Source: an uncultured Piscinibacter sp.
Lineage (GTDB): Bacteria; Pseudomonadota; Gammaproteobacteria; Burkholderiales; Burkholderiaceae_C
Length of the DNA stretch: 64,000 nt
Assembly (NCBI RefSeq): GCF_937952055.1
Contig: NZ_CALFYO010000021.1
Coordinates: 434,001-498,000 of the forward strand
Direction of reading: 5' to 3'
The position numbers were made by a program, and so were the translations under genes. The notes below the pieces were generated by a model that saw only the letters and a program-made list of their open reading frames with translations, was not told the DNA's origin and ran no database searches. Shown here piece by piece: positions 1 through 10,300 of the stretch; the first letter of the stretch is position 1; the number at the start of each line of letters is the position of its first letter.

Positions 1-386
1 TGCACGCCATCGAGCTCGATCGCGGAGAACACGGGCGCGCGCCGCCACAGCGAGGCGGCGTCGGCATTGACGTAGGCGCGTGACCAGCGCAGCAGCGGCT
101 GCTCGCTGCCGGCGGAAGGGCCGACCTCGAGGTCGCGGACCGTCAGTTCCAGGCTCCAGGGCCGGAAGTCCACCTCAGCGAGGCTGACGCTGCGGCCCAG
201 CAGCGCGGACAGCCGTCCCTGCGCCTGCGACTTGAGGATCGGCGGCACGGCCAGCCAGGCCAGCGCCCACAGCGCCAGCAGCACCGCCATCGCAATGGCC
301 AGCCGCCGCGGCCAGGCGCCAAGCCGCGACAGCGCCAAGCCGGAGGCTGCGGCGACACGCCGGGAGACTGCGGAGTCGGCACCCAT
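1..386 (-). CDS. DUF748 (AsmA-like) protein, N-terminal part, runs off window
   Basis: The reading frame starts at an ATG at 386 and stays open to the window edge, so only the first 128 or so residues are visible. It begins MGADSAVSRRVAA, followed by a membrane segment (about residues 28-50, LAIAMAVLLALWALAWLAV). After that comes the motif LKSQAQGRLSALLGRSVSLAEVDFRPW, which is typical of the start of DUF748 proteins. These are large inner-membrane-anchored periplasmic proteins related to AsmA and probably help lipid or envelope traffic. It is divergent from the YdcF-like gene. The family call rests on the N-terminal pattern only. Confidence 0.75.
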   Translation of the reverse strand, partial: MGADSAVSRRVAAASGLALSRLGAWPRRLAIAMAVLLALWALAWLAVPPILKSQAQGRLSALLGRSVSLAEVDFRPWSLELTVRDLEVGPSAGSEQPLLRWSRAYVNADAASLWRRAPVFSAIELDGV

Positions 387-479
387 CGAACCTCCATTGC
401 GGTGAAGCCGGCATCATGCCGCGCCGCGCGACTGCCGCACAATCGCCGCTCCCCTTCGCCGGCCACGCTGTCGCCCCCC

Positions 480-1295
480 TTGAACGACCTGTTCGTCCTG
501 CTCGGCCTGTCGTCGTGGAAGCCCTTCCTCGGCGCCTTGCTGCTCCCGCCGCTGCCCTTCATCGCGATGATGCTGGTGGGCACGCGACTCGCAAGCTCGA
601 GGCGCAAGCTCGGCTGGGCCGTGGTGCTCGCCGGCGCGGCGATGCTGTGGGCGTCCAGCACGACCGGCATGGCGCGCGTGCTGTCCGAGTGGCTGCTGCG
701 CCCGCCCGGCGCCCTCGGGGCCGAGCGCATCGCGGCCTGGAAGGCGGCGGCGAAGACAGGCGAGCCGGTGGCGATCGTCGTGCTGGGCGGCGGGGCCAAG
801 GGACTGGCTCCGGAATACGGTCTGAGCAGCCTGACCGATCGATCGATGGAGAGGCTGCGCTACGGGCTGTGGCTCGCGCGGGAGACGGGTGCGCCGGCAG
901 CCTTCAGCGGCGGCATCGGCTGGGCGCAGGCGCGCGAGCTCTCGACCCCCGAAGCTCAGATCGCCGCCCGCATCGCGGCTCAGGAGTTCAGGCAGCCGCT
1001 GAAGTGGATCGAGGACCGCTCGCACGACACGCGCGAGAACGCGGCTTACAGCGTGAACCTGCTGCGGGCGCAGGACATCCGGCGCGTCTTGCTCGTCACG
1101 CACCAGCGCCACATGCCGCGCGCGATGCGCGCCTTCGAGGAGGCGGCCGCGGGCAGCGGCATCACCTTCGAGGCTGCGCCGGTCGACGTGCTCGGACCGG
1201 TTCGCTCCCTGCGCAACTGGATGCCTTCGACCAGCGGCATCGTGGTCACGCGCGAGATCATGCACGAGTGGCTGGGCCTGCTGTTCGGCGCATGA
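480..1295 (+). CDS. YdcF/ElyC/SanA-like DUF218 membrane protein
   Basis: The protein has two N-terminal hydrophobic segments followed by a DUF218 domain with VAIVVLGGGAKG, the conserved ENAAYS region (RSHDTRENAAYSVNLL) and LLVTHQRHMPRAMRAF. The family includes E. coli ElyC and SanA, envelope proteins linked to peptidoglycan precursor and barrier maintenance. The longest frame begins with ATG at 402, but the first 26 residues are basic and not membrane-like. The TTG at 480 (LNDLFVLLGLSSWKPF) fits the family start better, giving about 271 residues. The start is uncertain; the family is fairly sure. Confidence 0.8.
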   Translation: MNDLFVLLGLSSWKPFLGALLLPPLPFIAMMLVGTRLASSRRKLGWAVVLAGAAMLWASSTTGMARVLSEWLLRPPGALGAERIAAWKAAAKTGEPVAIVVLGGGAKGLAPEYGLSSLTDRSMERLRYGLWLARETGAPAAFSGGIGWAQARELSTPEAQIAARIAAQEFRQPLKWIEDRSHDTRENAAYSVNLLRAQDIRRVLLVTHQRHMPRAMRAFEEAAAGSGITFEAAPVDVLGPVRSLRNWMPSTSGIVVTREIMHEWLGLLFGA

Positions 1296-1316
1296 GCCGG
1301 GCTTGCCAAAGACGAA

Positions 1317-1346
1317 ACGGGGCGCCTGCCTGCGCAAGCGCCCCGT
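1317..1346 (-). terminator. Ancestral tRNA-Lys terminator, now stranded at the island's left end
   Basis: A perfect 9-bp inverted repeat (ACGGGGCGC/GCGCCCCGT) is followed on the minus strand by a T-rich stretch (TTTCGTCTTT). It lies 7 bases beyond the displaced tRNA-Lys 3' end, so before the island inserted it would have ended the tRNA transcript. It could also serve the + strand gene ending at 1295, although no T-run follows on that strand. Confidence 0.6.
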
Positions 1347-1353
1347 TGATTGA

Positions 1354-1401
1354 TTGGTGGGCCCTGTAGGATTCGAACCTACGACCAACGGATTAAGAGT
1401 C
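1354..1401 (-). repeat. Left attachment site: displaced 3' part of tRNA-Lys(CTT)
   Basis: These 48 bases are identical to 12128-12175. They hold the 3' part of tRNA-Lys(CTT), from the anticodon loop through the T arm to the encoded CCA plus two further bases. Identity stops abruptly at 1402 (g against c). A 3' tRNA duplicate at the far end of a segment that carries an integrase is the classic product of tyrosine-recombinase insertion into a tRNA gene. Confidence 0.93.
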
Positions 1402-1463
1402 GGCCAGAGTGGGGCCGCATGCCGTCTTGAGAAATTCCGACCATCGCGCTGGAACCCGCCTGA

Positions 1464-2944
1464 ATGCTTGCTCTCCGACCGATGGGCATCCAGAATCGTC
1501 CCATCGCGTTCACATGCAGCCACCCTGCTATGGCCCCTCGTATGGCTCCGCAATCTGCGACCACAGCACCTGGCCGACCGCTTGGTCGGGTTGCCGCCAG
1601 GGCGCTCACCGATGCTGCCATCCGAGCCCTGCGCAACGGGGAATCAAGGACAGACGGCGCCCTGCCGGTAGGGGCCGGGCGACTCGTCGTGGAGTGCCGA
1701 AAAGTCCGCGGGAGCTTGAGGCGTAGTTGGATCTTCCGCTATCGATCGGCCAGCCACAACGACAAGCTTCAGCTTGGCGACTACCCCGCGGTCAGCCTCG
1801 AAGAGGCCAGAGGCAAGGCCAGGCCAGGCCCCCCATAGAGAACATCAAGCAAGGCGTCAACCCGAGGATTGCCGCATACGAGGAACGAGCGGCGACCGTT
1901 CAGGCCGAACGGGAAAAGGCTTCGCTGGGTTCGTTTCAATCACTCCTTGATGCCTACGTCGCCCACCGCAAGGCCAAGGGCAAGCCTTCAGCACGCGACG
2001 TGGAAGCGACCTTCAAGCGCTACGTGCTGAAGCCCTGGCCCGAGCTCGGCCCGCTCCCAGCTCGCGCGATCACTCCCGAGATGATTCGCGACGTCTTGGC
2101 ACGAATGATCAAGGCCGGGATCGGCCGGCAAACGAACATCGTCCGCGCGTACCTGCACGCAGCCTTCGTGCACGGGGCGCACTCCGACCTCGACCCGAGG
2201 CGCGCTGCCAACCAGGGCTCCACATTCAGGCTTGCCGGCAATCCCGTGCACCTGGTGCCCCGCATCGTCGACTTCGAGAATGCGCGGGATCGAGTGCTGA
2301 GCGATGACGAGTTGCTGCATCTGTGAAACGGGCTCGACGACACCGGCCTCGCCCTTGCAGCCACCGTCCGCTGCTTGATACTTCTCGCCGGACAGCGATT
2401 CCGCCAGTTGCTACGGGCCGTGTGGACGAACTACGACCCGAACACTCAGACGCTCCGCCTCGCCGACCCCAAGGGCAAGCGCCTCAAAGCGGTCGACCAT
2501 GTTCTGCCGGTCAGCACGAGCGTTGCGCGAGAACTGGCAGCGCTGAGTTCGCTCCGCGGCGAAGGTGACTTCATCTTCTCCAGCTCCGGTGGCGTCAAGG
2601 CGATTCATCACACCACGATCAGCGGTGAGATCCGCGAAGTGGCGCGTAAAGGCAAATCAAGCGCCGGATACAGGCCCGGGGACCTTCGGCGGACCGCAGA
2701 GACGCGACTCCAGGCGCTGGGCGTTTCGCGCGATGTTCGTGCCCAATTGCTAAGCCACGGCCGCTCGGGCGGGGTCCAGGCAGAGCACTACGAACGACAC
2801 GACTATGTTGCCGAGAAGACGGCTGCGCTCGCTCTATGGGAGCGTCACCTCAAAGGAGTCACGTCGCCCGACATGAACAAGGCCGCTGCGGCGGGTCGCG
2901 AGATCGGCGGGAGCGCAGCGGCCGAGTCAATTGCGATTGCGTAG
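1464..2944 (+). pseudogene. P4-type tyrosine integrase, inactivated by a frameshift and a stop
   Basis: The first segment (1464-1838) reads as the DUF4102 arm-binding domain (LTDAAIRALRNGESR...LQLGDYPAVSLEEARGKA). Near 1820-1835, in a run of aggcc repeats, the reading shifts to another frame (IENIKQGVNP onward). That frame reaches an in-frame TGA at 2324 (ELLHL-stop-NGLDD, where a Trp is usual) and resumes to 2944. The catalytic domain has GQRFRQLLRAVW, GDLRRTAETRL and LLSHGRSGGVQAEHYERHDY, i.e. the Arg, RR, SHG and Tyr of the family. It would have catalysed site-specific recombination at the tRNA. Two lesions make it non-functional unless the sequence is wrong. Confidence 0.88.
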
Positions 2945-3490
2945 CCGAAGAGGTTGACGCAGAGGTGGCGAGTCGACCTGCTGGGGAGCGCCGTCCCGCA
3001 GGCTGCAGAAGGCGGCTTGGCGGCGGTTGCTGCCCGTCACCCGGGCGTGCCCATCGCGCGCTGACCGTCACCAAGCTGCCGTTCGGACCAAGCACCTACG
3101 CGGGCGCGACTGGCCGCTGCCTGAAGCGAAGCGGTCGAAGGACCCCGGGCGTCAGTCCAGGTTGTGGCTGACCGCTTCCGTGCGCCGCGTACTGGAGGTC
3201 TCGACCCAAGCCTGCCCATCGCGGAGCTCCAAAGCAGTCGGACAGCAGACCATCGCTCTTCCCGCTTCGCAGCCATAAAGCGGCCCTTCGTGATCTCACA
3301 CACCAGGCCGTAGCAGCCAGTCAAATCGGATCCAAGCTTCATCGAGAGCAGCTCTTGGCGCGCAACCACGCAACCTGTCATGACCAAGTCTGTTGGCCAT
3401 CGCGTGCTCGTCACGCATTGACCCGCCGGCTGGCGGCAAAGTCATCGCGATGAGGTGGCTTCGCTCCTCTACCGCTTGGGTCCGACCACC
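2945..3490. other. Non-coding stretch with degenerate repeat copy A
   Basis: Short open frames here match no recognised family. The stretch contains ctgaccgcttccg (3168-3180), ctcgacccaa (3200) and cgcttcgcagccataaagcgg (3263), which recur in the same order at 4481-4647. The spacing between the last two is 63 bases in both places. It is probably a decayed insertion or transposon remnant. Confidence 0.5.
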
Positions 3491-4369
3491 TCACTCCGAT
3501 GTGTTGGATCGTGGCGCCGACGCACGCGCCAACACGAATCGATGACGCAGCGTGTGCCGTGCCTGGTCGTCGTCGCCACGGCACCCGAAGTCTGCGATCA
3601 GCGACGAGCGCACGCCGAACACGACGTCGGAGTCGAGGTAACTGTCGCCGTCGTGGAACAGGTGTGTGATCAGGGTCGCGAACCCCGGCGCGCGGATGCG
3701 GAAATGAATGTGCGCCGGGCGCCACGGGTGGCGGCCGGTGGCCAGCAGCAGCTCTCCCACCGGGCCATCCGTGGGTACCGGGTAGGACGTGGGCAACACC
3801 GAGCTGAAGCGCACTTTGCCATCAGCGTCGGTGAGGAAGACGCCGCGGGCGCGACGCCTTTCGCCGAGTTCGGGCCGCTGCACGTCGTACAGGCCGTCTT
3901 CGTCGGCCTGCCAGGTGTCAACCTCGGCGCCGACGACAGGCTGACCCCGTAGATCGACCACCTCGATGTCCACATCGAGCGGCCTGCCGGGTGCGCCCAG
4001 CGCGATGTCTGCGCCGCTGTCGCAGCGCGGTGCATCTTCGACGTGAAACGGGCCGAACACGGTGGCCTCTGTCGCACCTTCGGGCCACGACTGGTTCATG
4101 GCCACCGTCAGCATTGACACACCGAGCACGTCGGACAGCAGGATGAACTCCTGGCGTTTGTCGTCACATTTCTGGCCGGTGGCGGTTAGAAAGCGAATGG
4201 ACTGTTCCCACTCGCGTTCGGTCAACCGCACGTCGCGCACGAAGCCGTGCAGGTGGCGGATCAGCGACGTCATCACCTCCTTGAGGCGCGCATCCTGACA
4301 ATCGCAAAGCCGGGCGATGACAGCGTCGGTGATGTTGTGCTCATCGATATTGCGCATTTCGATCTCCAT
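3491..4369 (-). CDS. Intradiol ring-cleavage dioxygenase (catechol/hydroxyquinol 1,2-dioxygenase type)
   Basis: This is a non-haem Fe(III) dioxygenase that would split a catechol-type ring between the two hydroxyls to give a muconate or maleylacetate. Residues 1-110 form the helical dimerisation domain typical of catechol and hydroxyquinol dioxygenases. The beta-sandwich follows, with VFGPFHVEDAP, the iron Tyr ligands in GLYDVQ and TSYPVPTDGPVG, and the two His ligands in RPAHIHFRI. The length of 292 residues is normal for hydroxyquinol 1,2-dioxygenase. It is divergent from an MFS transporter 638 bases away. No maleylacetate reductase, muconate cycloisomerase or regulator is nearby. The substrate (hydroxyquinol, catechol or chlorocatechol) cannot be fixed by reading alone. 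Confidence 0.85.
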   Translation of the reverse strand: MEIEMRNIDEHNITDAVIARLCDCQDARLKEVMTSLIRHLHGFVRDVRLTEREWEQSIRFLTATGQKCDDKRQEFILLSDVLGVSMLTVAMNQSWPEGATEATVFGPFHVEDAPRCDSGADIALGAPGRPLDVDIEVVDLRGQPVVGAEVDTWQADEDGLYDVQRPELGERRRARGVFLTDADGKVRFSSVLPTSYPVPTDGPVGELLLATGRHPWRPAHIHFRIRAPGFATLITHLFHDGDSYLDSDVVFGVRSSLIADFGCRGDDDQARHTLRHRFVLARASAPRSNTSE

Positions 4370-5007
4370 TGAGAGCGAGCTGCCGCTGCGCAGGAAGGGA
4401 CTTTGGCAACGGCAAGAATCGACAACTTGGAGCCGATGGTGTCACAACCCTTGAGCGACCGCTTTTGGGTCGGCACACGACTGACCGCTTGCCGAGTTCA
4501 CCGCCGCAGAGCAGTCCTTCGACGTGGCCGCCCCGGGAGCAGTCTGTCGTGAGGGGGCGGACTCGACCCAAATCGGCCCGTCGGACTTCTCCGAAGCTGC
4601 CCGTCGTTCCGCGCCGGCACTTCGCGCTTCGCATCCACAAAGCAGCCAGTCGTGACTACCGGCAGCCGGCCAGGAGCCGCCGTTTACCGCCGGCCGCTTC
4701 GCGGCGGGTCAACATCATCGCCACTGTCCTGGGGCGGCCGGTGCTGCAATCGCAGATGCTGCCCACAATCCGGGCACGCGGGCCGATGTCGCACAACGTG
4801 GGCTCAGCAGAGCCTGCCGTCAGATACAGGCCGCCAGCGGCATCCAGGGTCGGCTCGGGATCACGAGCCTGGGGCCGCGCGTGAGGCATGCCCAGACCAG
4901 GATCACTAGCCCTGCACCAGGGTTAATCCTGCTTTGTGAATCGCATCTGGACCGGCCACACGGTGCTCCAATATTCTGCACAGCGGCGCTTGGGGAGGGG
5001 CGCAGGC
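4370..5007. other. Divergent intergenic region with degenerate repeat copy B
   Basis: This region lies between the divergent dioxygenase and transporter genes and must carry both promoters, but no clear -35/-10 pair or operator stands out. It holds the second copy of the dispersed repeat (ctgaccgctt 4481, ctcgacccaa 4562, cgcttcgcatccacaaagcagcc 4625). The minus frame at 4656-4889 (DAAGGLYLTAGSAEPTLCDIG) reads somewhat like protein but matches nothing I recognise; it may be a gene relic. Confidence 0.45.
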
Positions 5008-6297
5008 ATGCAACAAGAGCAGCAGGATCCATCCCGCGATGGGGCGGTGCGTGCCGAGCCCCATCGCGTGGCCTACACGCTCGACATCTCGCTGGCCGCT
5101 GCGGACCGGGCTACCGCTGTGCTGCTCAGCGTCGGCTATGCCGTCGCGCTTTTCCATCGCACCGCCTTCCAGGCCATCGCGCCGCAAGTGGGCGCCGAGT
5201 TCGGGCTGAGTGCGGCTGCTACCGCCGATCTCGCCGCAGTGTTCTTCTGGACCTACCTGGCGATCATGATCCCCACCGGCCTGCTCACCGACGCCATCGG
5301 CGCGCGGCGCGTTGCCGTGCTCGGGTGCGTCGTCTCGGCCGCTGGGTCGTTCCTGTTCCGCATCGGTGACTCGATCGTCGAACTGACGTTGGCACGCGTG
5401 CTGATCGCCGCCGGCTCGCCGGCCGCCTTCGTGGGTCTGATGCGTTTCGTCGCTTTGACCTTCCCTGAGCGCAGGGCCACGTTCTCGGGGCGGGGCATCC
5501 TGCTGGGCAACGTCGGCGCGGTGTGCTCTGGTGCGCCGCTGGCCCTGCTGCTCGGCGTCGTCGTCTGGCGCGACATCTGGCTTGGCCTCGGCATCCTGTC
5601 GCTGGCCCTGGCGGCAGCGCCTTTCCTGCTCGGGCGGCACATGCGCCCGCGCAACCCGCGCGTGACGCCCCCGCGCGACCCTTGGCGCGAGCTGATCACG
5701 TTGTTGGGCTCGCGTAGCGTGTTGCTCGGCGTCGCGCTCCAGGCGGGGTTGGCTGGCACCTTCTACGCCTTCGCCAACGTGGTGGCGCCACGGTGGCTCG
5801 AGGCGGGTGGCTTCGAGCCGGTCGCTGCGGGATGGATGATCTCGATACTGATCGCTGGCTACGGCCTCGGCGCCGCGTTCTGGGGTTGGATTGGCGACCG
5901 CGAGCACCAGCGCACGCGCGCCTTGTTGGTCGCGGGCCTGCTGGCCATGCTCGGGTGGGTTGCGGTCGCCTGGCTGCCGGTGTCCGGTGGCGCAGCGGTC
6001 GCGATGCTGTTCCTGAGCATTGGGCTGGTCAGCGGCGCCTTCGTGCTCATCTACGCCCTCATCACCGAGCGCCATTCGCCCAACCATGCCGGCGGCGTTG
6101 TTGCCTGCGTGAACTGCGGCATCCCGCTGGGCGCCGCCCTGCTTGCCAGCAGCACCGGGCGACTGAGCGACACGGCGGCGCCATGGCTGCTGTCTGCTGC
6201 CAGCAGCGTCACGGTGTTGGGCGCCTGCGCCCTGCTGAACGACCGCCGCCGACGCCCGCGCGCTTCCGCCCGCGACCCTGCCGTCGAGCGCCACTGA
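5008..6297 (+). CDS. Major facilitator superfamily transporter
   Basis: This is an inner-membrane secondary transporter of about 429 residues with roughly 12 hydrophobic segments. The MFS signature loop is present after helix 2 (GLLTDAIGARRV), followed by FLFRIGDSIVELTLARVLIAAGSPAAF. The ATG at 5008 is chosen because a purine-rich ribosome binding region (ggggaggggcgcagg) lies just upstream. The longer frame from 4936 adds a non-conserved leader. Next to a ring-cleavage dioxygenase, import of an aromatic acid or related compound is a reasonable guess, but the sequence does not show the substrate. Confidence 0.8.
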   Translation: MQQEQQDPSRDGAVRAEPHRVAYTLDISLAAADRATAVLLSVGYAVALFHRTAFQAIAPQVGAEFGLSAAATADLAAVFFWTYLAIMIPTGLLTDAIGARRVAVLGCVVSAAGSFLFRIGDSIVELTLARVLIAAGSPAAFVGLMRFVALTFPERRATFSGRGILLGNVGAVCSGAPLALLLGVVVWRDIWLGLGILSLALAAAPFLLGRHMRPRNPRVTPPRDPWRELITLLGSRSVLLGVALQAGLAGTFYAFANVVAPRWLEAGGFEPVAAGWMISILIAGYGLGAAFWGWIGDREHQRTRALLVAGLLAMLGWVAVAWLPVSGGAAVAMLFLSIGLVSGAFVLIYALITERHSPNHAGGVVACVNCGIPLGAALLASSTGRLSDTAAPWLLSAASSVTVLGACALLNDRRRRPRASARDPAVERH

Positions 6298-7310
6298 GCC
6301 GGATCCGCGGGGAACTCCCGCGGTGCTGACCCTCACAGGCGGGATGCCGCGCGAGACTATCGACGGCTTCAGCCACCACGCCGCGATGTGCTCCGAAGCA
6401 CTCGATCGCAGCCGGCTGGTACAGCCATATCGCTACATGATCCGCCCGGCTCCGTCCAATGATCGGGAGCAGTGCAACGCCGCCGGGCGGATGGAGTTGA
6501 AGCTCAAGACGCCGTGGCGCGACGGCACCACGCACCTGGTGATGTCCCTGGTGGAGTTCATGTAACGACATATCGATGGGCCGCTTTGCGGCATTGAGTT
6601 CTGCGAGGGCTACGTCAACTGAGGGTCGGCTTGAGCCGGCCAGCCCAACGGACTCATCGCCGGATAGCCGACGTTAGAGGTTCGCCGCTCGGAAGCCGCC
6701 GCTCGCTGGCGACTCAGTTCGACCCATCTCGGTCGTTCGCGTGAACGAGCACAGCCACGAACTTGCAGCGGATGCTGTCGTCCGACCGTCCACGCCGAGA
6801 GGGCAAGGTCGGTCACGTCGCGGGCGCGGACGTCTGCGGTCATGTGTCGTGCGGCCGACCGCTGCCGGGGTGCTGCCGACATTCGCGAGGTGCCTGAGCA
6901 CAACCCACTCACGCACCCAACCCAATGCAGAATGACACGCTATCGAACTGAGTACCAACGAGCAGACCCTCAACGCCCCGTCGATAACGCGTGCCTGATG
7001 GGACGAAGCGGCTGCAGCTAGGCTGCTTCAGCAGCAATGGTTCTATATGCATTCGCGGTCATCGGCATTCTCACGCAGAGCGGCGTCCAGACAGACTTAG
7101 AGCCTGAACTGAACCAGATCCGATTGGGCCTGCCCCAGGCTAGGGCAATCTGATCGTGCGCGCTTCGTTCGCGTCCACATCGACGTGAACCATGCACGTG
7201 CGGCCCCGCCATTCGGTCAGTCTCCTGCGAGGGGCGAGTCGCCTCGGGAATTTCGTGCCTGACGGCGTTCGCCGCCGATGCGCGATATCGCTCAGTACCT
7301 GACAACAAGA
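6298..7310. other. Long non-coding stretch containing a transposase relic
   Basis: Apart from the IS91-type fragment at 6362-6565 there is no convincing coding sequence. Short frames at 6610-6973 and 7018-7308 have no family features. The piece gggccgctttgcggc (6578-6592) resembles the reverse complement of part of repeat copies A and B, and ttcgacccatctcggtcg (6718-6735) resembles their ctcgacccaa element. This suggests further decayed repeat material. Confidence 0.45.
6362..6565 (+). pseudogene. IS91-family (Y2) transposase fragment
   Basis: About 67 residues read DGFSHHAAMCSEALDRSRL, then QPYRYMIRPAPSNDREQCN, then GRMELKLKTPWRDGTTHLVMSLVEFM and a stop. This corresponds to the central-to-C-terminal part of IS91/IS801-type transposases (family pattern GFSLHA...RYITRPA...LKLKTPWRDGTTHLVMSPLEFM). 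The catalytic Y2 region, the N-terminal zinc region and the C-terminus are gone, so it is a relic. It shows that a rolling-circle-type element once acted in the island. Confidence 0.8.
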
Positions 7311-7312
7311 GT

Positions 7313-7338
7313 GCCCCGTACCAAACGAGGTACGGGGC
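7313..7338 (-). terminator. Hairpin terminator after the subtilase gene
   Basis: A perfect 10-bp inverted repeat (GCCCCGTACC/GGTACGGGGC) with a 6-base loop lies 23 bases past the stop codon of the minus-strand protease gene. The following minus-strand sequence is only modestly T-rich (ACTCTTGTTGT), so termination efficiency is uncertain. Confidence 0.65.
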
Positions 7339-7361
7339 TGACGGCCAGGAAGTGCTACTGA

Positions 7362-10300
7362 CTACGGCGTCACCAGGATCGTCTGCGCCTCATTCTTGCG
7401 CCGGCCGTCGCTGTAGAACAGCAGCAGACCCGATTGCGACGGCGACGCCGTATCGCCGCCCGCGACTGACTGCACCGACAAGGGGCTGCTGCCGCCGGCC
7501 GGCACGGTGACGTCGGCCGCCGTGTAGCGCGGCGTTCCCGGCGTATACGTCATGTTCTCGACGTAGTCCGTCAGATTGCCGGTGAAGTAGTTGTCGAAGG
7601 CATAGATGCTGAACGTGATCTTGCTCGACGGGGTGATGCCGAGGAAGGACATCGGCACCGTCAGCACCGCGTTGGCCGAGTTCAGGTCGGCGCCGGTGAA
7701 GAAGAACACGCCGGAGGCGCCCGTAGCCAGATTCACCACGCCGACGACGTTCTGACCGCTGCTAGCGAAAGCACCGTTCTCGAGGTTGTAGGCGACGAAG
7801 TCCGGTGAGCCGTCGCCGTTGGTGTCGATATAGATGTCGAACTCGGCGGGATAGTTCGGGTGCGCGCGCTCGCCGAAGGTGTTGATCGCGAACTGCAGGT
7901 TGGCGCCTGCGGCCCGGACGCCCACCGATTTCAGGTCGATGACGGCAAAGTTGTCGCCGGCGTCGGGATAGGTCGACACCGGCACGCGCCCGCTCGTGCC
8001 CGTGAGCGAGAACACCGACACGTCGCTCGGCGCCGCCCCCTGGTTGGCCAGCGTGAGGCTGCCGCCCGCGGCGACCGAGGTGCTCGACGGCACGATGTCC
8101 GACGACTTCTGCGGCAGCACGTGCCAGGGCATCGTGATCGTGCCGGTGCCGTCGGACAGCGCCAGGTAGCCGTCGAACTCGACCGACTGCAGCCGCGGGC
8201 CGTTACCGCCCTGGCTGCCGCCGTTCAGCGTCCAGGCCGGCAGCTTGGACGCGTCGACGCGCAGCTGCACATTGAAGCTGGCGCTGCCGTTGCCGGGCAC
8301 CGAGATCGAGGCCGGCGCGTTCACGCTGACCGCACCGCTGGCCTCATCGTCCGCGTAGCGGAAGCTGGGCGCGATCGACAGCCTGCGCGTGCCCGCGCCG
8401 TAGTTGTGCACGGTGACCTTGCGCGTGAGCGTGCTGTTCTTGGTGGCCGAGGTGTAGCCGAACGACAGGCTGCCGGTGAGATCCTCAGTATCCCAGGCCG
8501 CAACGGTGGATGCCAGCGCGCGGTCGACGCGCACCTCGCCCGCGCCGATGCGGGTGATGGGGGCCAGCACGCCCGGCAGCGTGGCCGGGTTGGTGAGGAT
8601 GTTGGTCTCGGCCGAATTCATCAGCGCAGCCTTGATCTCGGCCGGTGAGCGGGTCGGGAACGCCTGCACGAGGATGGCCGCGGCGCCCGACACCATGGGC
8701 GCGGCGCCGGAGGTACCGCCGAAGGCCTCCGTGCCCGTTCCCGTGCCGGCGATGGCCGAAACGGACGCACCGGGCGCGCCGATGTCGGGCTTGATCGCGT
8801 TGTAGCTGTAGCTCGGGCCGCGCGACGAGGAGGCGACCATGCTGCCGACGAGCGGCACGGTGACGGCCGAACTGACGCTGGCGACGACGGCCGGGTTCAC
8901 ACCGGTCGCACCGAGCGCAGCCTTGATCCGATTGCCGTCCGCCTGCGAGATGATGATCGTCGGCACCATCGGCAGGTCGCCGCCGCCGAAGCTGAACGAC
9001 GGGGGATCACCCGCGGCGTTGTTGGCGATGATCACCGCCAGGGCGCCGGCCTTCTGGGCGCGGTCGACCTTGAGACTGACCGAGCAAGCTCCGCGGTCGA
9101 TCAGCGCGACCTTGCCGGTCGGGCTGTTGCCGTTGAAATAGGGATCGGCGGGGCTCCCGGCCGAGATGGAGTCCGCCGGGCAGCCTCGCCCCAGACGGAC
9201 GACCGCGCCGCTGAACCCGGATCCGATCGGGGCCCACTCCACCGTCGCGGTATTGCTGATCGTCGACGGCGTGATCCCGGTGACGACGAGCGGGAAGGCC
9301 AAGGCGCTCGGCACTTGCGTCTGCGCGACGCTGATCACCTCCGGCGTCGACGACGGCGAGCCGACGATGTAGGGCCGGTCGGCGCTGTTGCCGGCCGACA
9401 CGACGACGACGACGCCGTAGCGCACCGCGTTCGCGCTGGCCTCCGAGAGGTCGTCCTCCTTCTGCCCGTACGACGATCCCAGCGACATGTTGACGACGTC
9501 GACCGCGTCGCTGATGTCACCGTCGCCGTCGGGGTCGAGCGCGAAGTCCATCGCCTTGAGCAGCGCCACGCCATTGCACGACGTTGCGACCGCGCTGCAG
9601 ACCTTCACCGCATAGACACTTGCGCCGGGTGCGACGCCCTTGTGCGTGCCGTCCGCACTCTTACCGGCGATGATGTCGGCGACGTGCGTGCCGTGGCCTT
9701 CGAAGTCGATCGGGTTCGGGTCCTCGGTGCGATCGCCCAGGGTGGGCCACTGCTCGCCGACGAAGTCGAAGCCGCCGACCACCTTGGGCGCCGTGGGGCC
9801 GAAGTAGCTGGCGCAGGCGCCGCTGGGCGCCATGTCCCTTTGGGCGTAGCAGGCGCTGTAGTCCGCCACCGTGCCCGGCCCGCCGAGGTTCTTGTGGGTG
9901 TAATCGACGCCGGAATCCAGCACGGCGACCCGCACGCCGCTGCCGTCTCTGCCGGCAATCTGCGCTGCGGCGGCGCCGATGTAGGGCACCGTATCGGCGA
10001 GATCGAGGCGGTAGGAGCCCACGGCGCGAACCGAAGTGACGCCTGGGATCTGGGCCACAGCGGACATGCGGTTGGCGTCGATCGAAACGATCACCGCATT
10101 CAGGGCCTTACTGACTCTCGCCAACTCAACACCGCCAAGCGCCCGGATCTGCGTCATTGCGTCGTCCTGCTTGCCGCGCAGGCTTTGCACGTAGGCCTGA
10201 GACTGGCTACGGCTCATGGCGCCACCGCGCTGCTTGGCGGCGGCGCCCTGCGCCTGGGCCAGCGGCGCGTCCGACAGCTTTACGACGACCTCGACCTTGC

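Noticed and set aside
143..1553. Long minus-strand open frames (to 379 residues) opposite the YdcF-like gene
   Set aside because: They are Arg/Pro-rich shadows of GC-rich coding sequence with no family features.
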